This document shows positions 45,064 through 56,889 of a stretch of DNA of 64,000 nucleotides, in pieces. The DNA is from Lepidodermella squamata (taxonomy: Eukaryota > Gastrotricha). Position numbers and translations under genes: made by a program. Location of the stretch: positions 1,116,001 through 1,180,000 of the forward strand of contig JBLDXI010000011.1 of the NCBI GenBank assembly GCA_047495785.1, given 5' to 3'. Numbering within the stretch: the first letter of the stretch is position 1; every line of letters begins with the position of its first letter. The notes below the pieces were generated by a model. It had not been told where the DNA came from. It was given only the letters and a program-made list of their open reading frames with translations, and searched no databases.

Positions 45064-46630
45064 AAAGCGAGACGGCTCGCAGCACGACTTGAGTGGCAGC
45101 TAATCCATACACTCTGTTGCATAATCACAACCATTTCAAAGCTGCAAAAACAGCTTAATACACTGATGATCTTTCAACTCGTTTAAACTAAGCTTTAAAT
45201 AACTGGATCTCTCAAAATCGCGACAACGCGCCGCTAGGTTTCTAGGAACGCTTTATTATTTTAATTTTTAACGCTTAATTTTCTAAATCTATCAAATAAT
45301 TATTTTTTGTTTAATTAAAAATTTACAAATAATTTATTGAGCAGGGTCAATAAATAATGTATTGAACAATATATTCACACAATGCCTAAAAGTCATGCAT
45401 CGACGTAATATGGCCCCATAAATCACGAAGGATTGCGGCTACAACGCGTTGAAACGTCCTCTAACAAGGATGGTATGGTATCAGAAAGCCGACCCAGCGC
45501 TCGAGTTAGGGCGGCAACACCAGCATTTTTCTGCTTTATTGTCAAACTGACATCTTCTCTTAGCAAGTTCACTTGTGTTGGCCAAAATTTAACCACTAAA
45601 TTATTTGCTACGACCAAAAATATCCCGAAAAACCCGAAAAAACCCGAAAAATGCATGCCAAGCCACTTAAAGCGGAAAACCGCGTTGTCCAACCTAAAAG
45701 TAATGGTAACTAAGAAATATACAGTTTATTCTACAAGAAAACCATGAGAAAGATTGTTCTTACCAGATTATTTCATGAAATGGGCTATCCTTAAGGTTGC
45801 TGATCTGGCTCAATGATGACGTCTAACCAGAGTGTGTAGGGCAGACGAAAGTCGATCCTGCGCTCGAATTACGGCGGCAACACTAGCTTTTTTCTGCTTT
45901 GTCGTCATATTGATATAGTCTCCAAGCAAAATCCCCCAATTTTACCCATATCTGACCGTTGATTATTTCCCAGCATCAATAAATGTTCCGATAAACCCGA
46001 ATAACTCCACTTTAACGTCTAAATGCATCCTAAGCCTAAAACGAGAAAAACCACGGTGACCCCCCAAAAAGACATGGTAACTAAGAAATTTACACTCTAT
46101 TCTACCAGAAAACAATGAGTAACAATGCTAATTAAGCAAAATTCATGACATGGATCATCTTGAAGATCGTTCATCTGGCCAGAGGATGAGATCTAACACA
46201 GCAGGTATGGCAGAAGGAAGTCCCTCCTTCTCACGAGTTAGTATGGCAACACCGACTTTTTCTTGTTTCATTGTCAAAGTACAGTGCTCCCTCGTTAGTG
46301 GCACCCTCCTTAAAAGAACTCCCTCGTTTGTAGACCGTAATTTTGGACCCTGCTCAATAAATTAGTTGTAAATTTTTAATTAAACAAAAAATAATTATTT
46401 GATAGATTTAGAAAATTAAGCGTTAAAAATTAAAATAATTAAGCGTTCCTAGAAACCTAGCGGCGCGTTGTCGCGATTTTGAGAGATCCAGTTATTTAAA
46501 GCTTAGTTCAAACGAGTTGAAAGATCATCAGTGTATTAAGCTGTTTTTGCAGCTTTGAAATGGTTGTGATTATGCAACAGAGTGTATGGATTAGCTGCCA
46601 CTCAAGTCGTGCTGCGAGCCGTCTCGCTTT
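45064..46630. mobile_element. 1.6-kb element with ~285-bp terminal inverted repeats
   Basis: The left arm (about 45064–45347) and the right arm (about 46345–46629) are reverse complements: GAAAGCGAGACGGCTCG… ends, then AAGCTTTAAAT, AACTGGATCTCTCAAAATCG and GAGCAGGGTC at the inner border. The core holds three diverged tandem repeats of about 367 bp (around 45423, 45790 and 46150), each containing a GCTCGA…GGCGGCAACAC block and a GGTAACTAAG block. The outer 139 bp of its arm is the segment found at every unit junction. No transposase is recognised. Confidence 0.8.
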
Positions 46631-46632
46631 CG

Positions 46633-48800
46633 CTTTTTTGCTAAACTTTTCCACCAGAAATTACGCCAGTTTATCAGACAAAATCAGCAATTCATTTCAA
46701 TAACTAAAACATGCCAGTCAATCTTCCGTCTCCTTGATTTGCAAATATTTTCTCAGGTCACTTGCTGATCAACCAAAATACTTATTTGAACTGCCCTGAT
46801 TTCTCATTTTTTAGCTTTTTCCCGGCCAGAAAATCTCTTAAAATTTACCAGCACGATCAAATTAGGATATAAATCCTGTTTTTTAAGGAAACTGAAATTT
46901 CAGTTTTCCCTAAATTTGTTCCCGGCTGTGTTGCGTAATCATGAAGAATCACGCCCTTGTTTTAAGATTTATTTTAACTTCGATACATGGATTTATTCTC
47001 ATAAAATTAGACAAATTTCATTTGTTCCAGTTGTCGTCAGTTATTGGAATTAATAGCCGATTTTCGATAGACTATAGGCCTGATCTACCATGAAACTGGC
47101 TGCTGCTACTCTACGATTTCATTGCTCAACGCCCTGGCAATTTTCCGGGTTTTTTCACAACTGTTAATCATTCGATTTTGACTTTGAAAATCGCAACATC
47201 CCGAGGAGGGGCGGCGGGAGCTTCTGCCCGATTTTTTATCTTGCTCTGCTAGGCAAGTCGAATGAAAATGAGATCACGCCTGAGAAGAACATAATTTGTT
47301 CCATTCAATCCAAACACCCTCTTGTTCCCTATTACCTCTTGACGGAACCACACGTCTTATGCCTTGGAATCGGTTCGAGAGGTTCTTGCTCAATGCCGGT
47401 AATTCGATGAATTTAAATAAAGAAAAACTCAGGTTAACCGCGAAACATTTATCGAAATTTATCCAATTGTTTCAAATTTCATATTATTTTTTAAATAATT
47501 CTACGAATTTTTGGCGACTGAAATTGTTCTGAATTGAACACTGCATTATCTTCAGAATTTTTGGGTGAATTTGCTGTATTCAGAAGTATTCTGGTCAATC
47601 TTGACCAAGGTGATTGATTTTTTGAGCTTTGATTTCAAATCGGACGAAGCGAAATCGGACGAGCTGGGCAAGTAAATTGAGATTCCAGGTTTTTTTTATT
47701 CTTAGTTCGTTTACCCCAGGCAGGAATTAAAATCAGAGTAAAAAACAAGGCCAACCAGTTAATCAAAGCCGCCCAGGCAAAAAAGAATAAAAACTGTGCG
47801 ACGAACTTATGATTCATGGTGTTATTGGTTCTCAGCCTTTAGCGAGCGAAATTTGTAATGACACGTCCGTCTCTTTCTGCGCGTTGCCATGGCAACTGTC
47901 TTAAGGCGTAGAAACGGTCTATTTTTAGCTTCTGCATTCAATTGCAGCCCTCGTTATAGCTTTCCCTTGTTTAAAGACCGGGTCTGGCTCCCGACCCAGT
48001 GCTTTTATCGAGGGAGCACTGTATTTACGTCTCCTAGTGAATTCACTCATTTGAGCCCCCATTTGACCGCTGAATTGTTTGCTAACACTGTAAATGTTCC
48101 GAATATCCCGAAAAACTCCATTTATCGACAGAATGCATCCATAGCAGCAGCAAGTGAAAAACCGCGGTGACCCTCCAAAAAGTAACGGTAACTAAGTAGT
48201 ATTTACTCTGCTTTACAAGAAAACAATGAGAGACAGTGTTTTTGACGGGTGATTTGAAGGCATAGACCTCCTTGAAGATGGTGATAATGAAGTCTATGCT
48301 CTGAACGACCGGCTGGCTGTTAGGGCAGACGTGCTAAATATAACCATCATCCTACAAAAACGGCTGTGGTAATCTTGTAGAGAATACATTACTGTACTTA
48401 GAAACACTGTTTCCGCAAGGTATAACCGCACTTATGTGAAAGTTTCCGGGGTTAAACGCTTAAGATCTGCGAAAAACGGCATAAAAATGGCTTGTTTAGG
48501 CTTAGCGCATACGTCTAATTGAGCCATATTTAGAAAAAATGACGCCGGCTGCCTTATTAAATGCTTGAAATGCTATCAGAAAAACCCTAACAAAGGTGTC
48601 GTCACCGGTGATAAAATGCGGAATTACGGGGATGAAGTTGCGCGCCGGGGAACTTGCGGTGCGCGGAGCGGCTACAACGCGAAAACGCGCGGCATCGCGC
48701 AGCACGCTTTTCCGTAGCAACAAAATTTTTATTTAAAAAAAATTATTAATATAATAAAATAAAAATATTTTTAAAAGGATATTTAATTTTGTGCATAAAA
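46633..48800. other. Single-copy spacer with one more ~367-bp repeat relative
   Basis: No gene was recognised. About 47990–48240 resembles the core repeats of the 45064–46630 element: CGAGGGAGCACTGTA, then CCGAATATCCCGAAAAACTCC, then GGTAACTAAGTAG. The rest shows no clear structure. Short open frames lack splice or domain support. Confidence 0.45.
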
Positions 48801-48805
48801 ATTTG

Positions 48806-49055
48806 CAACGGGGTGAATGCGAAGAGAATGCGGAAGAGAAAGCCGAACAGCTGATTGACCAATCAGGCTTTTGACAACGGAAGGTCCGATTTTCTTGTAA
48901 TCCAACTTGTATAATTTATAATGTATTTGCATTCTCGCAATTCTTGCACTAATTTCCGACATGGCTGAGATTATTAATTTATAATCGAAATATGGCCATA
49001 TAAGTTTGAATAAGGTATATATTTTTGACGAAAAATACACATTTACTGTTCCCAC
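48806..49055 (-). mobile_element. Ty3/gypsy integrase-tail fragment (left arm)
   Basis: On the minus strand this reads into the same short segment as 56458–56705 and is cut off just after the residues SLRIHP. It is the mirror copy of the fragment described there, broken at the border of the inverted repeat. Confidence 0.7.
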
Positions 49056-49357
49056 TTTTATGAAATTTTTTTATTTCTTTGGTGTATGATCATCTTTGGT
49101 GTTCGGCTCGTCAAAGTACGATCGAATGAGTCGTCCAAGTGGTTGTTTTGACGCGTCGCTAACGACAGATAATAGTTCAGACAAGACCCAAAACAAAAAA
49201 CCCGTAAGATGTTGCGCGGTGTCTGTCATTAATGACGAACGTTTTCTTTCACGTTCGCTCCTCGTTAGTGGTATCTGCTATTCAATACATGAGAAAGATC
49301 TTCCCGTCGTCAGAAACTCTAATTTTGAGCAGTAAAAGAGCAGACAAGACTCGATCA

Positions 49358-49365
49358 TTTTATAA
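49358..49365 (+). promoter_or_regulatory. TATA-like box of copy E
   Basis: TTTATAAG lies 58–65 nt upstream of the ATG. It is conserved in all complete copies. Confidence 0.55.
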
Positions 49366-49422
49366 GATTGCGTTTCGAAAAGAAACAATGATATCAGGCA
49401 GATTTTTTTCTTTCAATAAGTC

Positions 49423-50371
49423 ATGAGCTACTTGTATTTGGTGATCGCTCTCGCCGCTGGTGTTGCAGTTGACGCGTGCCCTGCTTCTACGAGCACGCCA
49501 TGTCCTACTGGCACATGCGCTTCTGGATCGGCGTGCACAACCACGGCAAACCAGTGTGACACGTCGAGCAAAAGCTGCGTTCCAACGAGCAACCTTTGCA
49601 GTGATACGACGAAAAGCTGCCAGACAACCGTAAAACATCTGATGCATTAAATGCCACCTGCAAATTTTGCTTCTGATGCGCTCAGGTTACATACCAACTC
49701 TGCAATATTGCCACCACTCAAGGAGCTACAACGCCAACCCCGGCTATTCAGCAGGCCAACTTGAAGTTTTGTATCGCCAGCGGAGCGACGTGTACTTCGG
49801 TATTCACAAGCGGCGTCGCTGTAAGACATGAACATATTTTGAATTAGCCATTCGCTATTTTTTATGCATCTCAATCAGCAAGCAACCGCGACGGCGAGTG
49901 TGCCTAACAGCTACACTGACTTTGGCACTTGCTGTACAAATACTGTTGCGAGCGGCCAAACGGCAAATATCGTATATGAATACCTTCCGAAACAGGGCAC
50001 CAGCAATCCTACACTGGTCTGTGTTGGCGGTGTAGATACTACTCCGTACAGAGTAGCAAACGGCGGTACAAGAATCGGTTACTGCGTCCGCTTTCCTTAT
50101 ACGGCCAACGCTAATGCTGACGGAATCGCTACTACGGGCATTGTGAGTTTGCCAAAGATTGCACGCTAACTGTCAATAAGTGTATTTTTCCCAGAACACT
50201 GTTCAATCTAACAGCGCCAGTGTGTACATTTACTCTACTTTTGCTGCCTGCTGTACTGGAATATTCGGTGGTCAAAAGGACGCACAAAATCTGAACGTAA
50301 ATACTTGGGGTACTGCATCAGCATACGGCATCACCAACTTCGAAAAGTGCTCATCAACCACACCAGCGTAA
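49423..50371 (+). CDS. Secreted cysteine-rich protein, copy E (260 aa, plus strand)
   Basis: Exons 49423-49629, 49686-49820, 49879-50142 and 50195-50371 encode 69, 45, 88 and 58 residues, with three phase-0 introns of 56, 58 and 52 nt. The protein equals copies A, C and F. It has a signal peptide, an N-terminal Cys/Ser/Thr-rich repeat region (CPTGTCASGSAC, NQCDTSSKSC, NLCSDTTKSC) and two CC-containing halves. Unlike the tandem copies this one is inverted, as part of the large inverted repeat. The upstream region is cut inside the promoter-proximal MITE, but the TATA-like box remains. Confidence 0.88.
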
Positions 50372-50398
50372 TTCCGCTACAATTTGTAACTCAACTGT

Positions 50399-50504
50399 TA
50401 ATTTCTTCAGCTTCCAAATAATTATAATCAGCATGTAGAACGAGAAATATCTAAAGGATGCCTATTATGTCTGTTAATGTAATAATTTGAAGCTGATGAA
50501 ATTA
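50399..50504 (+). promoter_or_regulatory. 3' hairpin downstream of copy E
   Basis: TAATTTCTTCAGCTTCCAAA at the left pairs imperfectly with TTTGAAGCTGATGAAATTA at the right, about 25 bp per arm with a loop near 55 nt. It begins about 28 nt after the stop codon and is present after every copy, so it probably lies in the 3' UTR. Confidence 0.6.
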
Positions 50505-50594
50505 TACATCGCGGCTTAGCCTGTATGTAGCTAAAATGGACGAGAATTATGTTTCGGCATTCTCCTCCTTACAAAAATGCATACCTGCGAAGCT

Positions 50595-50600
50595 AATAAA
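50595..50600 (+). terminator. Candidate polyadenylation signal of copy E
   Basis: AATAAA lies about 225 nt after the stop codon. The same signal is conserved in the other copies (for example 32563–32568 on the minus strand for copy A). Confidence 0.5.
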
Positions 50601-51284
50601 ACGAATTTTGACAATGTGCGAATTTGGAATTTTGCCAAGGGATGCGATTTGGTCAGTACATGATCGTGTGATAATACAGGGCGTTCGCGGAATAATACTC
50701 TGGGCGAGCTAAAAATAGCTAAAGAAAAACCGAAATGCGTGAAAGTTCTTTATTTATTTATTTATTTAAAGAGCGTGATATCCAGGATTGGAAGCTCTAC
50801 AAGAGAAAAAAAGTGCAGCCACTAGTTTTCGTGCCAAGAGCCAGAGTCATTTGGAGCCGTTTCAGAGGTCGGGGTTAAACGTTTTCAGCGGGCACATTAA
50901 TGCTTAATGCTAAGGCTAGGTTTGAAATCGTTTGCTTTTGCTATAGGTACTCATCCCCCTGTTTCATCAGGAAAGTCAGCAGACGAGACACGTTGTCATA
51001 TTGTGATTCATAGAGTTTTCAAGTTTACATCAATCAAATAATTGTTCATCTTCACGGGCAAACTGCGATCAGCGAAACCATTAGCCATCAGCGATCCTTA
51101 CATCGATAGAAAGGCGGCAACAGGTATTATCGCTAAGGCTCCTTCCCTTCCATTGTATGATGCCACTTCCATTTTTACCGTGGAACAGCTTGTTGAATTC
51201 AATTTTGCGGTTGTCATGTAATAGTATTTTATTGGTCAATTATTAAGATATTGCATTTACAAACCGTCCTGATCCTGCAGCAGC

Positions 51285-51697
51285 AGCAGCTGATACTGAT
51301 ACTGATACTGATACTGATACTGTTTTATTTTGCAATTTGTCTTTCGACATTTAGCAATTAGGAATTAACAAAACGTTAAGTTATGGCGCCTCACCACAGA
51401 AATTGTGAATTTTTCCAAGTCAGTACATTTAAGATATTTCAAGAATGAAGAATACGAATTATTAACGACGGAAGATGGTAGCCGGTTCCAAGCTGGACGC
51501 ACTCGCCTCACAAATGAAAACTGAGAGCTGGCATGACTGTAGCTTTCCATCGTAACAGAATGATGCGGTAAGCGCGGATTAGTGGAAATATTAAAGAAGT
51601 CAGGGAAATTTAAGTCCACAGCACGCTGGTACATTTTATGACATAACGCAAGATCGTGTTGGTAGCGTCTTAATTCGAGTGAACACAACCCAAGTTT
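51285..51697 (-). mobile_element. Inverted 3' fragment of the LINE
   Basis: The minus strand encodes the same last 107 residues as the main LINE frame and ends in an (ATACTG)n tail at 51290–51325. It meets the main LINE head to head at about 51697. The partner arm contains the same segment at the LINE's own 3' end. Confidence 0.88.
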
Positions 51698-54222
51698 TTT
51701 TGATCAACTAGATGATAAGATTGCATGTATCTTCGTTGGGGATTTCAACTTGCCGGAATTCGACTGGGTTAACTTTAAGAATCCTGGAAAATTACTCTAT
51801 TCTTCGTTCACCGATTTTTTCATGTCTAATAATTTAATTCAGTATGTTGACAAGCCAACTAGAGGCGACAATATTTTAGACCTCGTGATCTCAAACAAGC
51901 CAAATATTGTTTCGAACGTCGATGTAGATGAACCTCTGGCGGCAAAATGCGATCACAGTGTTGTGAAGTTCAGGATCAACATTAGCGTCCCGACTTCTGT
52001 TAAAAGCTCATCGATCAAAAGCGCCTTTGTGTTTCGAAAATGTGATTATGTGAAATTTTCTGCCTATCTGGACTCAATTAATTGGATTGACATGTTTGCG
52101 ATGTCTACTGTTGATCAATGTTACACTCGATTTCTTCATGTCCTCTTCAAGGGAATCTTGTTGTTTGTGCCCCGACGGAAGTCACGGAAAAAGAAAAAGA
52201 AACGAATGCCTTGGATGTCTCCGGAGTTGAATCGTTTATCAAACAGGAAAAGTCGTCTGTATGCTACCTATATGAAAAACGGTAAATCTGCCCAAGACTA
52301 TTCTCGTTATAAAATTGCTAGCTCTCTTTATGATATCGAAAACCGTAAAGCCAGGCGTAAATATGAAGACAGCCTTCTCTCGAATGGTGAGATCGGAGAC
52401 TTGTATGACTATTTCTCAGCTAGGTTCAAATCTAGGCCAGCTATTCCAGCTATTAATGCCGGAAGTGAAACAATAGTGAATGATGCCGGTAAGGCCGAGG
52501 CTTTTAGAAAGCAATTTGCTGACGCGTATAATAACAAACAGTTTGCCGCTAGTTCAAACTTTAAAGCCGTTTCCGACTGCTTACAAGACATATTATTTTC
52601 GAATGAATGTGTTTTCAATGTTATTTGTGGTATCAAGGAAAAGCCTATTGGAGGAGCAGACAACATTCCAGCTGTGCTCATTAAAAAGCTCTCCCGCTCA
52701 CTGTGTACACCGCTAGCAATGATTTTCAACATTTCTTTTGCGCAAGGTGAGATTCCTGTGGTGTGGAAATATGCGAATGTCGCACCTATCTTCAAACGTA
52801 ACGGTGATGCCTCCAATGTTGGCAATTATCGGCCTGTGAGTCTCACATGCATAATTTGCAAAATCCAAGAAACCATTGTGAAGAATCATGTGCTACTGTA
52901 CCTATATAGAAACAACCTGATCTCTGAAAATCAATTTGGGTTTCTATCTCGAAGAAATTGTGAGACGCAGTTGTTGTCATGTATTACTGATTGGCTGAAA
53001 CTATTAGATCAACTCATTGATATAATTGTTATAACCTTGACCTGTCAAAAGCCTTCGATGTTGTGCCGATCTCTTTGTTACTATCCAAGCTCTCAGATAT
53101 CAATATTTGTGGAAACCTGCACGCCTGGATAAAGGCTTTCTTGAGCGACCGATTTTTCAGGGTAGCAGTGAATAACAGTGTGTCATCATGGTCGGCGGTC
53201 ACTTCTGGAGTACCTCAGGGCTCTGTTCTAGGGCCGCTGCTGTTCTTGATTTTCACGACAGAAGTAAATGTGTTGGTCGAGAGATCGATTGCGAAATTCT
53301 TCGCCGACGATACGAAGCTATACCGGGCGATCCGTTCTTTAAGCGATTGCATCGAACTGCAGAAAGACTTGGATGAAATCATCAACTGGTTTGACGCTAA
53401 CGGCCTGTCTGTGAATTCGAAAAAATGCGTTGTGCTTATACTCGGGCAAAACAAATTTATGTTCAAATTCAAAATTAAAGATGTCGAGCTTGATGTTGTG
53501 GACTCAGTGAAAGACCTCGGAATAATTATTGATAAAAATCTCACCTTCTCTGAGCACTGTAACGCATTGGCAACTAAATGCCACAGAATTAACGGTGTTA
53601 TTTGTAAATCGTTCGCCTCTAAATCCTTACGTCTCAAAGCCTATAAAACGTATACTTTATCTCGTCTTGACTTTTGCCCGTCTGTTTACTCGCCTTACCT
53701 AATAACAGATATTGAAAAGGTCGAATCGATTCAAATCCGCTTCACAAAACGTTTGCTATATCGTAGTACCTACTACTCATCGATCGAAGGCTCCTCCTAT
53801 GAAGAACGACAAAAAAAGCTTGGGTTGTGTTCACTCGAATTAAGACGCTACCAACACGATCTTGCGTTATGTCATAAAATGTACCAGCGTGCTGTGGACT
53901 TAAATTTCCCTGACTTCTTTAATATTTCCACTAATCCGCGCTTACCGCATCATTCTGTTACGATGGAAAGCTACAGTCATGCCAGCTCTCAGTTTTCATT
54001 TGTGAGGCGAGTGCGTCCAGCTTGGAACCGGCTACCATCTTCCGTCGTTAATAATTCGTATTCTTCATTCTTGAAATATCTTAAATGTACTGACTTGGAA
54101 AAATTCACAATTTCTGTGGTGAGGCGCCATAACTTAACGTTTTGTTAATTCCTAATTGCTAAATGTCGAAAGACAAATTGCAAAATAAAACAGTATCAGT
54201 ATCAGTATCAGTATCAGTATCA
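51694..54222 (+). mobile_element. 5'-truncated non-LTR retrotransposon (LINE) with frameshift
   Basis: The element starts inside the apurinic-type endonuclease (FVGDFNLPEFDW) and runs through a reverse transcriptase in two overlapping frames, 51750–53132 and 53063–54148. RT landmarks are VWKYANVAPIFK, NYRPVSLTCIICK, SENQFGF, SGVPQGSVLGPLLF, the catalytic FADD (about 53297–53317) and DLGIIIDKNLTFSEHC. A single frameshift near 53025–53045 separates the frames just before the conserved DLSKAFDVVP block. No RNase H domain is seen. The 3' end is a hexamer tail, TATCAG repeats. Motifs fit the Jockey/CR1-like APE LINEs; the exact clade is open. This copy is not autonomous. Confidence 0.87.
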
Positions 54223-56707
54223 GCTGCTGCTGCTGCAGGATCAGGACGGTTTGTAAATGCAATATCTTAATAATTGACCAATAAAATACTATTACATGAC
54301 AACCGCAAAATTGAATTCAACAAGCTGTTCCACGGTAAAAATGGAAGTGGCATCATACAATGGAAGGGAAGGAGCCTTAGCGATAATACCTGTTGCCGCC
54401 TTTCTATCGATGTAAGGATCGCTGATGGCTAATGGTTTCGCTGATCGCAGTTTGCCCGTGAAGATGAACAATTATTTGATTGATGTAAACTTGAAAACTC
54501 TATGAATCACAATATGACAACGTGTCTCGTCTGCTGACTTTCCTGATGAAACAGGGGGATGAGTACCTATAGCAAAAGCAAACGATTTCAAACCTAGCCT
54601 TAGCATTAAGCATTAATGTGCCCGCTGAAAACGTTTAACCCCGACCTCTGAAACGGCTCCAAATGACTCTGGCTCTTGGCACGAAAACTAGTGGCTGCAC
54701 TTTTTTTCTCTTGTAGAGCTTCCAATCCTGGATATCACGCTCTTTAAATAAATAAATAAATAAAGAACTTTCACGCATTTCGGTTTTTCTTTAGCTATTT
54801 TTAGCTCGCCCAGAGTATTATTCCGCGAACGCCCTGTATTATCACACGATCATGTACTGACCAAATCGCATCCCTTGGCAAAATTCCAAATTCGCACATT
54901 GTCAAAATTCGTTTTATTAGCTTCGCAGGTATGCATTTTTGTAAGGAGGAGAATGCCGAAACATAATTCTCGTCCATTTTAGCTACATACAGGCTAAGCC
55001 GCGATGTATAATTTCATCAGCTTCAAATTATTACATTAACAGACATAATAGGCATCCTTTAGATATTTCTCGTTCTACATGCTGATTATAATTATTTGGA
55101 AGCTGAAGAAATTAACAGTTGAGTTACAAATTGTAGCGGAATTACGCTGGTGTGGTTGATGAGCACTTTTCGAAGTTGGTGATGCCGTATGCTGATGCAG
55201 TACCCCAAGTATTTACGTTCAGATTTTGTGCGTCCTTTTGACCACCGAATATTCCAGTACAGCAGGCAGCAAAAGTAGAGTAAATGTACACACTGGCGCT
55301 GTTAGATTGAACAGTGTTCTGGGAAAAATACACTTATTGACAGTTAGCGTGCAATCTTTGGCAAACTCACAATGCCCGTAGTAGCGATTCCGTCAGCATT
55401 AGCGTTGGCCGTATAAGGAAAGCGGACGCAGTAACCGATTCTTGTACCGCCGTTTGCTACTCTGTACGGAGTAGTATCTACACCGCCAACACAGACCAGT
55501 GTAGGATTGCTGGTGCCCTGTTTCGGAAGGTATTCATATACGATATTTGCCGTTTGGCCGCTCGCAACAGTATTTGTACAGCAAGTGCCAAAGTCAGTGT
55601 AGCTGTTAGGCACACTCGCCGTCGCGGTTGCTTGCTGATTGAGATGCATAAAAAATAGCGAATGGCTAATTCAAAATATGTTCATGTCTTACAGCGACGC
55701 CGCTTGTGAATACCGAAGTACACGTCGCTCCGCTGGCGATACAAAACTTCAAGTTGGCCTGCTGAATAGCCGGGGTTGGCGTTGTAGCTCCTTGAGTGGT
55801 GGCAATATTGCAGAGTTGGTATGTAACCTGAGCGCATCAGAAGCAAAATTTGCAGGTGGCATTTAATGCATCAGATGTTTTACGGTTGTCTGGCAGCTTT
55901 TCGTCGTATCACTGCAAAGGTTGCTCGTTGGAACGCAGCTTTTGCTCGACGTGTCACACTGGTTTGCCGTGGTTGTGCACGCCGATCCAGAAGCGCATGT
56001 GCCAGTAGGACATGGCGTGCTCGTAGAAGCAGGGCACGCGTCAACTGCAACACCAGCGGCGAGAGCGATCACCAAATACAAGTAGCTCATGACTTATTGA
56101 AAGAAAAAAATCTGCCTGATATCATTGTTTCTTTTCGAAACGCAATCTTATAAAATGATCGAGTCTTGTCTGCTCTTTTACTGCTCAAAATTAGAGTTTC
56201 TGACGACGGGAAGATCTTTCTCATGTATTGAATAGCAGATACCACTAACGAGGAGCGAACGTGAAAGAAAACGTTCGTCATTAATGACAGACACCGCGCA
56301 ACATCTTACGGGTTTTTTGTTTTGGGTCTAGTCTGAACTATTATCTGTCGTTAGCGACGCGTCAAAACAACCACTTGGACGACTCATTCGATCGTACTTT
56401 GACGAGCCGAACACCAAAGATGATCATACACCAAAGAAATAAAAAAATTTCATAAAAGTGGGAACAGTAAATGTGTATTTTTCGTCAAAAATATATACCT
56501 TATTCAAACTTATATGGCCATATTTCGATTATAAATTAATAATCTCAGCCATGTCGGAAATTAGTGCAAGAATTGCGAGAATGCAAATACATTATAAATT
56601 ATACAAGTTGGATTACAAGAAAATCGGACCTTCCGTTGTCAAAAGCCTGATTGGTCAATCAGCTGTTCGGCTTTCTCTTCCGCATTCTCTTCGCATTCAC
56701 CCCGTTG
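53816..56707. repeat. Right arm of the 2,892-bp inverted repeat
   Basis: This is the reverse complement of 48806–51697. It carries the LINE 3' end in plus orientation, the (TATCAG)n tail, the CTGCTGCTGCTG run, the empty site of the 291-bp MITE, copy F of the gene and the gypsy fragment. It shares an array SNP (CCAATCCTGG) with unit D, not with units A to C. Confidence 0.9.
55142..56090 (-). CDS. Secreted cysteine-rich protein, copy F (260 aa)
   Basis: Exons 56090-55884, 55827-55693, 55634-55371 and 55318-55142 are identical in deduced sequence to copies A, C and E. A TATA-like box lies at about 56148–56155. The gene lies in the right arm of the inverted repeat, so E and F face away from the LINE spacer as mirror images. 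Confidence 0.88.
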
Positions 56708-56889
56708 TACATGTCTCTTTGATCGAACCTTATGTTGCTAATGAAATCAAGAATCGGATTCAGCCGCCACCACCAGCTGTTACAATCAACGGTGAACAAG
56801 AGTTTGAAGTTCGCGCAATTTTGGATTCAAAACTCGAGCGAAGTACCTCGTTGACTGGTGTGGCTACGGCCGAAGAAGATAGAAGATAA
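56458..56889 (+). mobile_element. Ty3/gypsy integrase C-terminal fragment
   Basis: The frame contains KKIGPSVV, then RIHPVVHVSLIEPYV and QPPPPAVTINGEQEFEV, ending near AILDSKLERS. The order 'lysine–IGP, RLxLP, HPVFHVSLLEPY, P-rich, EYEVExILDSR' is characteristic of the integrase tail and chromodomain start of Ty3/gypsy (chromovirus-type) LTR retrotransposons. Only this tail is present; protease, RT and RNase H are absent. Small duplications of flanking sequence follow (AAATTAGTGCAAGAATTGCG at 56560 and again at 56940; GAAGAAGATAGAAGATAAGC at 56872 and 57122). It is a decayed remnant. Confidence 0.7.

Larger units (their letters stand above)
42999..45200. repeat. Tandem array unit D, internally deleted
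   Basis: This unit is colinear with B up to the transposon insertion point. It then has only the first 186 bp of the element and jumps to the promoter-proximal MITE (GTAATTTGCATTTACG). The join at 44776/44777 shows a 2-bp TC microhomology. Exon 1's start, the TATA box and half of the MITE are gone. Confidence 0.85.
48806..51697. repeat. Left arm of a 2,892-bp inverted repeat
   Basis: Each position here pairs with its reverse complement at 53816–56707, with no net length difference. The arm holds a gypsy integrase fragment, a full cysteine-rich gene (plus strand), unit 3' flank, the (ATACTG)n tail and the 3' end of a LINE in minus orientation. The only arm-to-arm difference I noticed is at about 56329 (TCTAG against TCTTG-type). 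A 2.1-kb LINE segment forms the spacer. Confidence 0.9.

Noticed and set aside
32070-45200. CRISPR-like or satellite interpretation of the repeated region
   Set aside because: Units are 2.46 kb, contain a spliced gene, and are tandem gene duplications in a eukaryotic context.
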